Shown: positions 1-6,720 of the stretch, one piece after another
Layout: every line of letters begins with the position of its first letter
Position numbering within the stretch: position 1 is the first letter of the stretch
Source: an uncultured Bacteroidia bacterium
GTDB lineage: Bacteria > Bacteroidota > Bacteroidia > Bacteroidales > UBA932
Reading direction: 5' to 3'
Assembly: GCA_902767465.1 (NCBI GenBank)
Contig: CACXHM010000032.1
Span: 1 to 10,127, forward strand
DNA: 10,127 nucleotides
Notes under the pieces: model-generated
Database searches by the model: none
The model's input: only the letters and a program-made list of their open reading frames with translations
What the model was told of the DNA's origin: nothing
Made by a program: the position numbers and the translations under genes

Positions 1-312
1 GACAGCCATTATACTGAAAGGTTCATGCTTACGCCGGACCTTAACCCGGATGGATTCGGCAGATCGAAAGTATTGTCTTTCGCAGAGACCCTTTCGGATG
101 ATGTTCACATTTTTATTACCCACGGTACCGGGGATGATAATGTGCATTTTCAGAATACGCTGCAGTTGGTGGATGCTCTCCAGCAGGCCGGCAAGCAGTT
201 TTCGCTCATGATATATCCGGATGGTATGCATGGTTATCGCGGTGTGCAGCACGACCATGCGCTTGCATCCGACAGGGCTTTCTGGCTGAAATGGCTTAAA
301 GGACAAGAATGA
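1..312 (+). CDS. Dipeptidyl-peptidase IV-like S9 serine peptidase, C-terminal end (partial)
   Basis: This is the last 103 residues of a gene entering from the left edge; the frame is open from base 1 to the TGA at 310-312. The fragment starts DSHYTERFM, matching the segment after the nucleophile in DPP IV proteins (YTERYM in the animal enzyme). HGTGDDNVHFQ at fragment residues 41-51 carries the catalytic Asp (D45), and PDGMHG at 73-78 carries the catalytic His (H77). Both are intact, so the end is not decayed. The nucleophile serine (GWSYGG) and the beta-propeller lie upstream. Family members cut X-Pro or X-Ala dipeptides from peptide N-termini, usually in the periplasm or at the surface in Bacteroidetes; the location cannot be checked because the N-terminus is missing. 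The next gene starts 20 bp downstream, so co-transcription is plausible although no functional link is obvious. Another S9B peptidase with slightly different specificity is possible. Confidence 0.9.
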   Translation, partial: DSHYTERFMLTPDLNPDGFGRSKVLSFAETLSDDVHIFITHGTGDDNVHFQNTLQLVDALQQAGKQFSLMIYPDGMHGYRGVQHDHALASDRAFWLKWLKGQE

Positions 313-332
313 AATAACAGTAAAACAATAAT

Positions 333-1994
333 ATGGAAAGTTACATCGAAAGAGCTAATGCATGGCTGACGGGGGATTTCGATCCTGAAACCAAAAGCAA
401 GATAATCGAACTGCGGAATTCCGACCCTGCGGCATTTGAAGATGCCTTTTACAAAAACCTTGAATTCGGGACAGGCGGACTTAGGGGTATTATGGGGGTC
501 GGGACCAACCGCATGAACAAATATACGGTAGGAATGGCCACACAGGGCCTTGCCAACTATATCCTCGGTCATTGTGACGGTGATGATCTTCGATTCTGCA
601 TATCATATGACAGCCGTAATCACAGCAAGGAATTTGCGAAGATCACGGCAGATGTAATGTCGGCGAACGGCATTCATGTCTTTATTTTCGACAATATACG
701 GCCTACGCCGGAACTCAGTTATGCCATACGCCTCAAGGGTGCTGTTGCAGGTGTAATGATAACTGCTTCGCACAATCCCAAGGAATATAACGGCTACAAA
801 GTATTCTGGAGTGACGGCGGTCAGATCACGTCACCCGTCGATAAGGAGATCGTTGCAGAGGTTAACAAGATTACATCTCCTTCAATGGTGAAGTTTACTT
901 CCGGAAACCATTGCGGAAGCATAGATATAATGGGTGCCGATGTGGATGAAGCGTATCTTCGTGATATACTCTCACTTGCCATGTCGCCGGAGTCGTGTGA
1001 ACGCCATTCCGACATAAAGTTTGTCTATACGCCTTTGCACGGTTGCGGAGTTCGTCTAGTGCCGGAGTGCTTGAGGAGGCTCGGCTTTAAGAATGTTATC
1101 CATGTTCCGGAGCAGGATGTGAGCGACGGTGATTTTCCTACGGTGTTGTCTCCTAATCCCGAGGAGCCTGCAGCCATGAAAATGGCCCTTGAAGCGGCAG
1201 AACATTCAGGTGCGGATATCGTGATGGCTACCGATCCCGATGCCGACAGGCTGGGAATTGCCGTGCGCAACAATGAAGGCCGCATGGTGCAGTTTAACGG
1301 CAATATGACGGCAACCCTTCTCACATATTATATCCTGTCCCGCAGAAGTGAACTTGGCACCTTGGGTAAGGGGAAGTATCTAGTAAAGACCATAGTTACT
1401 ACTGAATCGATCCGCGAACTCGGCAAGAAATTCGGTGTGCCATGCTACGACGTGCTGACCGGTTTCAAGTATATTGCGGAGGTGGTAAAACAAAACGAGA
1501 CCGACGTAGAGTTCGTGTGTGGGGGAGAGGAGAGTTACGGATTCAACGTCGGGCAGTTCGTTCGTGACAAAGATGCACAGACGGCCTGTATCATGGTTGC
1601 AGAGTGTGCGGCATGGGCTGCCGATCAGGGGCTGAGCCTGTATCAGCTGATGCAGAAGATATACTCTGAAATAGGATATCGGAAGGAACATATGGTTTAC
1701 ATCGTCCGCAAGGGCATTCGCGGTGCCCAGGAGATTGCGGATATGATGACGGATCTCAGGAAAAATCCTCCGGCAGAACTGTGCGGCTCGCCCGTTATCA
1801 AAGTTGTGGATTACCTTGAACCGGAGGAAACCGGTCTGCCCAAGTCGAATGTCCTGCAGTTCTTCGACGCTGCCGGTGACGTGGTGTCGGTGCGCCCGTC
1901 CGGGACCGAGCCCAAAATCAAGTTTTATTTCGGAGCGAAAGGAGAGGATGCAGACGCAAAGATAACCATGCTTACCGAGCGTTTTGTGCGCTGA
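333..1994 (+). CDS. Phospho-sugar mutase (phosphoglucomutase/phosphomannomutase, PGM2-like)
   Basis: A complete 553-residue alpha-D-phosphohexomutase, predicted cytoplasmic, which moves a phosphate between C1 and C6 (or C5) of a sugar through a phosphoserine intermediate. All four family signatures are visible in order: the catalytic loop TASHNP at 144-149 with phosphoserine Ser146; the metal loop DPDADR at 301-306 (Asp301, 303, 305); the sugar-binding loop GGEESYG at 397-403; and the phosphate-binding RPSGTEPK at 521-528. The NGYKVFW stretch after the serine loop resembles the PGM2/phosphopentomutase-like branch, so glucose-1-P, mannose-1-P or ribose-1-P could be the substrate; sequence alone does not settle it. 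It looks slightly shorter at the C-terminus than the roughly 580 residues I recall for Bacteroides homologues. The ATG at 333 has an A-rich leader and no Shine-Dalgarno motif. The last 23 bp overlap the convergent AraC gene. Confidence 0.95.
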   Translation: MESYIERANAWLTGDFDPETKSKIIELRNSDPAAFEDAFYKNLEFGTGGLRGIMGVGTNRMNKYTVGMATQGLANYILGHCDGDDLRFCISYDSRNHSKEFAKITADVMSANGIHVFIFDNIRPTPELSYAIRLKGAVAGVMITASHNPKEYNGYKVFWSDGGQITSPVDKEIVAEVNKITSPSMVKFTSGNHCGSIDIMGADVDEAYLRDILSLAMSPESCERHSDIKFVYTPLHGCGVRLVPECLRRLGFKNVIHVPEQDVSDGDFPTVLSPNPEEPAAMKMALEAAEHSGADIVMATDPDADRLGIAVRNNEGRMVQFNGNMTATLLTYYILSRRSELGTLGKGKYLVKTIVTTESIRELGKKFGVPCYDVLTGFKYIAEVVKQNETDVEFVCGGEESYGFNVGQFVRDKDAQTACIMVAECAAWAADQGLSLYQLMQKIYSEIGYRKEHMVYIVRKGIRGAQEIADMMTDLRKNPPAELCGSPVIKVVDYLEPEETGLPKSNVLQFFDAAGDVVSVRPSGTEPKIKFYFGAKGEDADAKITMLTERFVR

Positions 1995-2916
1995 GCTTGC
2001 GGTACTCGCTGGGCGTCTGTCCGGTGTGAAGCTTGAAAAACTTATAGAATACCGATGAATTGGGGAAGTGGAGTTCAAATACCACTTCCTTGATTGGCAT
2101 ATCCGAGTAGCGGAGCATGTTTTTGGCTTCCATTATCACGAAGGAATCTATCCATTCGGGACCTGTCCTGCCGCTGGCTTCCTTTATTATTTTTGATAAA
2201 TATTTGGGCGTGAGGTAAAGCTTTTCGGCATAGAATGACATCCCCCGCTGGCTGTTGTGAAACTCGGTAACCAGTTTTAGGAACTGCTCGAGAATTATCT
2301 TCGAACGCATGCTTTTTTCTTTTCCGGCATGCGGATCCTGCGCCTCGGAAATTTTTTTTGACCAGATGGCCCCGGCATAATTGAGGCAGGAGGATACCAG
2401 TCCGTTCAGCGACTGCTTTTTGTTCTGGGAGTCGCTGTTCATCAAGGCGGACGAAAGATCGAAATACTTTTTGAAAATGCCCAGTTCATCGTCGGTAATG
2501 ACGAAACAGGGATTATCCAGAAGGGCCATGCTCTCATTGAACATGTGTACGTAGTCCATCTTGGAGTCTGATAAAAACTCTCTGGATGCCGCTACAATTA
2601 CCGCATTCAAGTCTTCGGAGGGATTATAGTCTGCCTTTTCCACTCGCGCGATGTTTCCGGGGATGTTAATGATTACCGAGTTGTCTCCGATGCTGTATTT
2701 TTTCAGGTTGATTTCTACCTCCAGCCGCCCTTTTATGCAAAATATCGCCATGAAACCGTCAAGACGGCACGGGTGACTGATAATCTGGAGAATTTTGGCG
2801 GAGTCTGCATAGCGAACAACAGCTATGAAGAAATCATCCGGCAGGTCTTCACCCGAGTTGTCCGGGAAAAATTTTCGGAGATCCCTGATACTTATTTCAT
2901 AAGTTTTCTTTTCCAT
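1972..2916 (-). CDS. AraC-family transcriptional regulator
   Basis: A 314-residue regulator when started at the ATG at 2914-2916 (MEKKTYEIS). An in-frame ATG at 2956-2958 would give 328 residues, but a promoter -7 box (2946-2953) lies just inside that extension, so the shorter start is preferred. The N-terminal part (about residues 1-200) is a poorly conserved cupin-like sensing region, seen in strands such as IFCIKGRLEVEINLKKYSIGDNSVIINIPG. The C-terminal 90 residues hold two helix-turn-helix units: the first around MSFYAEKLYLTPKYLSKIIKEA, the second around PIKEVVFELHFPNSSVFYKFFKLHTG, followed by the family signature QTPSEYRKL. It diverges from the efflux operon across a 150-bp gap, so it probably controls that operon and perhaps itself. 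The ligand is unknown. Its 3' end overlaps the mutase tail-to-tail by 23 bp. Confidence 0.88.
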   Translation of the reverse strand: MEKKTYEISIRDLRKFFPDNSGEDLPDDFFIAVVRYADSAKILQIISHPCRLDGFMAIFCIKGRLEVEINLKKYSIGDNSVIINIPGNIARVEKADYNPSEDLNAVIVAASREFLSDSKMDYVHMFNESMALLDNPCFVITDDELGIFKKYFDLSSALMNSDSQNKKQSLNGLVSSCLNYAGAIWSKKISEAQDPHAGKEKSMRSKIILEQFLKLVTEFHNSQRGMSFYAEKLYLTPKYLSKIIKEASGRTGPEWIDSFVIMEAKNMLRYSDMPIKEVVFELHFPNSSVFYKFFKLHTGQTPSEYRKLSAQNAR

Positions 2917-2945
2917 TTGTCCCCAAAAATATGATTTCAATTTGA

Positions 2946-2980
2946 CAAATGTAGTCATTTTGATTAATTATTCGACCAAA
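2946..2980 (-). promoter_or_regulatory. Predicted Bacteroidetes-type promoter of the AraC gene
   Basis: On the minus strand TTTG (2980-2977) is followed after 23 bp by TACATTTG (2953-2946), a full match to the -7 consensus TAnnTTTG known from Bacteroidetes; the spacing is slightly longer than the usual 19-21. Transcription would start near 2943, downstream of the distal ATG at 2958, which makes the ATG at 2916 the only usable start. The short palindrome ATTTG-A-CAAAT (2940-2950) overlaps the -7 box and could be an operator or chance in AT-rich DNA. Confidence 0.5.
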
Positions 2981-3009
2981 AAGAAACAAATTGGCACCTT
3001 TTTATGATT

Positions 3010-3037
3010 TTTGACAGAGCGACAGGCAAATATTTTG
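3010..3037 (+). promoter_or_regulatory. Weak candidate promoter of the efflux operon
   Basis: TTTG at 3010-3013 and TATTTTG at 3031-3037 resemble the Bacteroidetes -33 and -7 boxes, but the -7 box is one base short of TAnnTTTG and the spacing is 17 bp. It is the best plus-strand candidate between the divergent genes and would put the RNA start near 3040, leaving a leader of about 27 nt before the ATG at 3067. A weak match would fit a promoter that needs the adjacent activator, but that is inference. Confidence 0.27.
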
Positions 3038-3066
3038 TAAAGATAATCAGCGCTAATCAGAAAGAT

Positions 3067-4554
3067 ATGAAGAAGACAACAGCATTATTGACACTCGCCA
3101 TTCTGCCTATCGCAATGAACGCCCAGCAGGTGCTTTCCCTGCAGGAATGTCGCGACAGGGCGGTGAACAGTTCAAAGGAACTGGATCAAGCCCGCGTGGA
3201 GGTGGAAATGGCTTCTTATGACAAAAAGATAGCCCGTGCCAACTATTTCCCTGAGATCAGTGCAACAGGGGCATATATGTATAATGACAGGGATATCTCC
3301 CTCATCAGCGATGCGCAGTCCGAAAAGCTTGGACAGGCTGGTGGCATGGTACAGTATGCTCTGAATAAGACTGCGTCGGACTTCTCAAAGACGCTTCAGG
3401 CTGCGTTCCCTGAAAAGAATCCTGCATTGTTCAACTTCGAAATGCCTTATATCGCCGGATTGGTAAACAATATCTGCGAAGACATCGACAACGCACTGCA
3501 TCCCGATCTGCACAATATCTGGATGGGAGGTGTGAGTTTGCGTCAACCAGTTTTCGTCGGTGGAAAGATCATCTATTCGAATCAGATGGCGGTGCTTGCG
3601 GAAGAACTTGCAGAATCGAAGTTCGATCAGAAGTATGCCGACATTATCGTTGATGTGGATCAGGCTTATTGGCAGATTGTCTCCATCGCGAATAAACGCA
3701 AATTGGCAGAGTCATACAGCGCTCTTTTGAACAAGATGAAAGAAGATGTGGAAAAATCGGTGGAAGCCGGGGTGGCCACTGAATCTGACCTGCTTAAGAT
3801 AAAAGTGAAGGCAAACGAATCCAACATGCTCCTGACCAAGTCCACTAACGGACTTGAACTTGCCAAGATGCTCCTTTGCAAACGCATCGGGCTTCCGCTC
3901 GACAGTGAAATAATGCTTGCTGACGAAGAATTGGAAATTATTCCCCAGCCTCAGGATGTGTCATACAAGAGTATGGAAGAGATATTTTCCGATCGTCCCG
4001 AGACCCGCAGCCTTTCGCTGGCTTCCGAAATCTACGACCGCAAATCCAAGATCGCCCGTGCCGATATGCTCCCGAAGGTGGCGCTTACTGCAAATTACCT
4101 TCTCACGAACCCCAATGCATATAATGGATTCCAGAACACGTGGAACGGAGGTATGCTTTCTGCCGGTGTGATGGTTTCGATGCCGATTTTCCATGGATTT
4201 GAGGCAACTGCAAAATATAAGAAAGCCCGTGCCGAAGCCCGGTTGTATGATGACAAATACGATGACGCAAAGGATCTTATCACTTTGCAGGTGACCAGAC
4301 AACGTAAACTGCTGGATGAAGCGAGGGAGAAACTGGGCATGTGCGAATCCAACCTAGACAGTGCCGAAGAGAACCTGCGCCAGGCGACGGTCGGTTTTGA
4401 GGCCGGAGTGGCTTCAACCGATACGGTATTGGGTGCGCAGACCGCATGGCTCAGCGCTCATAGCGACTATATAGATGCCGGAATCGAGCTGCAGATGGCA
4501 TATGCCAACCTGCAGAAGGCAGAAGGAAATTATAAAGGACAAAATAACGAATAA
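3067..4554 (+). CDS. TolC-family outer-membrane efflux channel
   Basis: A 495-residue outer-membrane exit duct for a tripartite exporter. The start at 3067 is chosen because it gives a clean signal peptide, MKKTTALLTLAILPIAMNA before QQ (cleavage near residue 19); the frame is open to an ATG at 3004, but the 21 extra residues would bury the signal peptide. Two outer-membrane factor repeats are visible. Repeat one has beta-strands near FPEISATGAYMY (about 61-72) and GGVSLRQPVFVGGKI (about 154-168), then a helix with DVDQAYWQIVS. Repeat two has LPKVALTANYLL and GVMVSMPIFHGFEA, then a long helix ending in LQMAYANLQKAEGNY. GVATESDLL and GVASTDTVL are the matched turns of the two repeats. The predicted extracellular loop of repeat one is unusually long, about 80 residues against about 20 in repeat two. 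It is the first gene of the operon, with 3 bp to the adaptor gene. Confidence 0.92.
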   Translation: MKKTTALLTLAILPIAMNAQQVLSLQECRDRAVNSSKELDQARVEVEMASYDKKIARANYFPEISATGAYMYNDRDISLISDAQSEKLGQAGGMVQYALNKTASDFSKTLQAAFPEKNPALFNFEMPYIAGLVNNICEDIDNALHPDLHNIWMGGVSLRQPVFVGGKIIYSNQMAVLAEELAESKFDQKYADIIVDVDQAYWQIVSIANKRKLAESYSALLNKMKEDVEKSVEAGVATESDLLKIKVKANESNMLLTKSTNGLELAKMLLCKRIGLPLDSEIMLADEELEIIPQPQDVSYKSMEEIFSDRPETRSLSLASEIYDRKSKIARADMLPKVALTANYLLTNPNAYNGFQNTWNGGMLSAGVMVSMPIFHGFEATAKYKKARAEARLYDDKYDDAKDLITLQVTRQRKLLDEAREKLGMCESNLDSAEENLRQATVGFEAGVASTDTVLGAQTAWLSAHSDYIDAGIELQMAYANLQKAEGNYKGQNNE

Positions 4555-4557
4555 GAT

Positions 4558-5541
4558 ATGGCAAAGAAGAATTACAATTTGATAATCGGAATCAGCGCCC
4601 TTGTGGTAATTGTGCTGTTGATTGCCTTTGTAGGTTATCTGGTAAGCAAACCGCGTCCGCATGTGATTCAAGGAGAGACGGAAGCAACGGAATATCGCGT
4701 TTCATGTATGGTTCCGGGTCATGTTACCGAACTGTATTACAGGGAGGGTCAGGAGGTGCGAAAGGGTGATACCCTCGCTTTCATAGATTCTCCTCAGGTT
4801 CGCGCCAAACTCGCACAGGCCAAGGCAGCCCGCGCTGCAGCCCTTGCCCAGAGCAGCAAGGCGCGTAACGGCGCCCAGCAGGAGCAGATTGCAGGAGCCT
4901 ATGAACTCTGGCAGCAGGCCCTGGTGCAGGAAGATATCATGAAGAAGAGTTTCGACCGTGTCCAGAAACTGTATGACCAGAAAGTGGTTGCAGCGCAGAA
5001 ATACGATGAAACCAAGGCAAAATATGATGCTGCGGTAGCGCAGGCCCGTGCTGCCAAGAGCCAGTACGACATGGCTGTGAAGGGTGCACGAGCGGAGGAC
5101 AAAGCTGCTGCCGAGGCTCTTGTGCATCAGGCAGAGGGCGCAATACAGGAGGTGAATTCATATCTGGAAGAACTATACCTTGTATCTCCTGCCGACGGCG
5201 TGATTTCTGATGTATATCCCAGACAGGGAGAACTTGTCGGACAGGGGAGTCCGGTGATGACCGTCACGGATCTTTCCGATATATGGTTTACGTTCAATAT
5301 ACGAGAAGACCAGCTTCACGGAATGAACGTCGGTGATGCGCTCAAGGTGAGCATTCCTGCACTGGATGGTGCCGAGCTGGACGCTACGGTGAATTATATC
5401 GCCGTCCGGGAGTCGTATGCCACCTGGAAAGCTACAAAGGAAACTGATATGTATGATGCCCGTACCTTTGAAGTGCGTGCAGTTCCTGCCGAAAGCATAA
5501 CGGGACTCCGCCCCGGCATGACGGCAATCGTAGTAAAGTAG
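4558..5541 (+). CDS. HlyD/MFP-family periplasmic adaptor subunit
   Basis: A 327-residue membrane-fusion protein that would bridge the inner-membrane permeases to the TolC channel. One N-terminal membrane anchor lies at about residues 9-29 (IIGISALVVIVLLIAFVGYL), with a short lysine-rich cytoplasmic start. The first half of the lipoyl-like domain follows (VPGHVTELYYREGQEVRKGDTLAFID, about 52-77), then a long Ala/Gln/Lys-rich coiled-coil hairpin (about 80-200), the second lipoyl half (SPADGVISDVYPRQGELVGQGSPVMTV, about 210-236) and a beta-barrel domain to the C-terminus (GLRPGMTAIVVK). The hairpin tip near RVQKLYDQKVVA (134-145) keeps the Arg and Leu of the RxxxLxxxxxxS tip motif known to contact TolC, but has Ala at the Ser position. 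It resembles the adaptors of YbhG/YhiI-type ABC exporters. There are 3 bp on each side, so translation is probably coupled to its neighbours. Confidence 0.92.
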   Translation: MAKKNYNLIIGISALVVIVLLIAFVGYLVSKPRPHVIQGETEATEYRVSCMVPGHVTELYYREGQEVRKGDTLAFIDSPQVRAKLAQAKAARAAALAQSSKARNGAQQEQIAGAYELWQQALVQEDIMKKSFDRVQKLYDQKVVAAQKYDETKAKYDAAVAQARAAKSQYDMAVKGARAEDKAAAEALVHQAEGAIQEVNSYLEELYLVSPADGVISDVYPRQGELVGQGSPVMTVTDLSDIWFTFNIREDQLHGMNVGDALKVSIPALDGAELDATVNYIAVRESYATWKATKETDMYDARTFEVRAVPAESITGLRPGMTAIVVK

Positions 5542-5544
5542 GCG

Positions 5545-6714
5545 ATGACATTTCTGCGGAATACACTGAACGTAATACGTCGGGAACTCCGAATCTGGGT
5601 TCGCCGTCCCATATATGTTGTGGGCATGGTGTTCGTGATGGCCTTCTGCACCATCTTCTACCTCAGTTTCCTTAAAGACGGGGTTCCGTCTGACGTTCCC
5701 ATAGCCGTGGTCGACCTTGACCGCAGCTCGACTTCGCGCAACTTCTGTCAGCAACTGGATGCAACGCAGTTGGGCAAGGTGGTATATTATGATGACTTCG
5801 CATCTGCACGGGCAGACCTGCAAGGCGGCCGGGTAACATCGCTCTGCCTCATTCCCGAGGGGTTCAACCGGGATATACAGTCTCAGCGTCAGCCGACGAT
5901 GAGCTTTTATGTCAACGGGTTGTATTTCCTTGGAGGGTCACTTGCCTGGAAGGATTTGCTGACCATGATCAACCTTACATCCGGGGCCGTGCAAAGGCAG
6001 GTGCTTCGGATGAAGGGTGTGGATGAAAACGAAATAATGGGACTGCTGCGCCCCGTGGACGTAGATGTCCATCAGATAGGTAACGCCACTATGAATTACG
6101 GCGCCTATCTTGCCAATATGATGATTCCGGGAATGCTTCAGATGGTGATTGTAATTATTCTGATCTATTCTCTTGGCACCGAACTCAAATATGGCACCAG
6201 CAGGCATCTTCTGCAGGTTGCCGGAGATGATATCTACACCGCGCTTCTGGGAAAACTCATTTTATATACGGTTTCATTTACGGTGATAGGTTGGTCGGTG
6301 GAAGTGCTTCTCTACAAGTGGATGGGTTTTCCTCTGGCAGGTAGTCTCGCCGAGATGCTGCTTGCGAGCTTTCTTCTGGTGCTTGCAAGTGAATCGGTTG
6401 CGGTGCTGATCATCGGATGCGTCCCTGTATGCCGTTTTGCATTGAGTATCGGTGCGCTTTACAGCGTTCTGGGTCTCTCGCTCACAGGCTTTACGCTTCC
6501 GGTGGAAGCCATGCCGCTCGGCTTGCGAGGACTCACAATGATGTATCCGCTTCGTTACTTCTATGAGATCTATGTTCATGTGGGGATTTTCGACAATCCT
6601 TTTGGGGAATGGTATATGTACGTGGTGGCGCTGCTTGCGTTCTGCTTCCTGCCTTTCTTTGTGATGGGACGCCTGAAGAAAGCTTATGTAAACCTGGACT
6701 ATGCCCGAAATTAG
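5545..6714 (+). CDS. ABC-2-type exporter permease (first of two)
   Basis: A 389-residue inner-membrane permease of the YbhS/YhhJ kind (ABC2_membrane_3 architecture). One membrane helix lies at about residues 23-43, followed by a large periplasmic domain to about 185 that includes VPIAVVDLDRSSTSRNF and GRVTSLCLIPEGFNRDI, a layout typical of these exporters. About five more membrane helices follow: near 189-210, 235-256, 268-291, 297-320 and 356-375. The GFTLPVEAMPLGLRGLTMMYPLRYFYE region around 315-341 matches the conserved C-terminal permease motif with its aromatic YPLRYFYE. It has no ATP-binding domain and no Walker motif. It starts 3 bp after the adaptor stop and ends 6 bp before the second permease; the two would form a heterodimer. 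The substrate is unknown; drugs, bile components or lipid-like compounds are common for the family. Confidence 0.9.
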   Translation: MTFLRNTLNVIRRELRIWVRRPIYVVGMVFVMAFCTIFYLSFLKDGVPSDVPIAVVDLDRSSTSRNFCQQLDATQLGKVVYYDDFASARADLQGGRVTSLCLIPEGFNRDIQSQRQPTMSFYVNGLYFLGGSLAWKDLLTMINLTSGAVQRQVLRMKGVDENEIMGLLRPVDVDVHQIGNATMNYGAYLANMMIPGMLQMVIVIILIYSLGTELKYGTSRHLLQVAGDDIYTALLGKLILYTVSFTVIGWSVEVLLYKWMGFPLAGSLAEMLLASFLLVLASESVAVLIIGCVPVCRFALSIGALYSVLGLSLTGFTLPVEAMPLGLRGLTMMYPLRYFYEIYVHVGIFDNPFGEWYMYVVALLAFCFLPFFVMGRLKKAYVNLDYARN

Positions 6715-6720
6715 AGTTAT

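Noticed and set aside
1380..2078. Long minus-strand open frame (232 residues) opposite the mutase end and the AraC tail
   Set aside because: It is antisense to a gene with all catalytic motifs intact, has no recognisable domain, and is His/Arg/Leu-rich as expected for a shadow frame.
2991..3006. TTGGCAC resembling a sigma-54 -24 element upstream of tolC
   Set aside because: The -12 position reads TATG instead of TTGC, so the near-invariant GC is absent, and no enhancer-binding regulator is nearby.
3004..3066. Upstream ATG at 3004 as the tolC start
   Set aside because: It would add 21 polar residues before a clear signal peptide and overlap the likely promoter region.
5173..5823. Minus-strand open frame of 216 residues across the adaptor-permease junction
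   Set aside because: Antisense shadow with no motif or plausible promoter; both plus-strand genes are complete and well supported.
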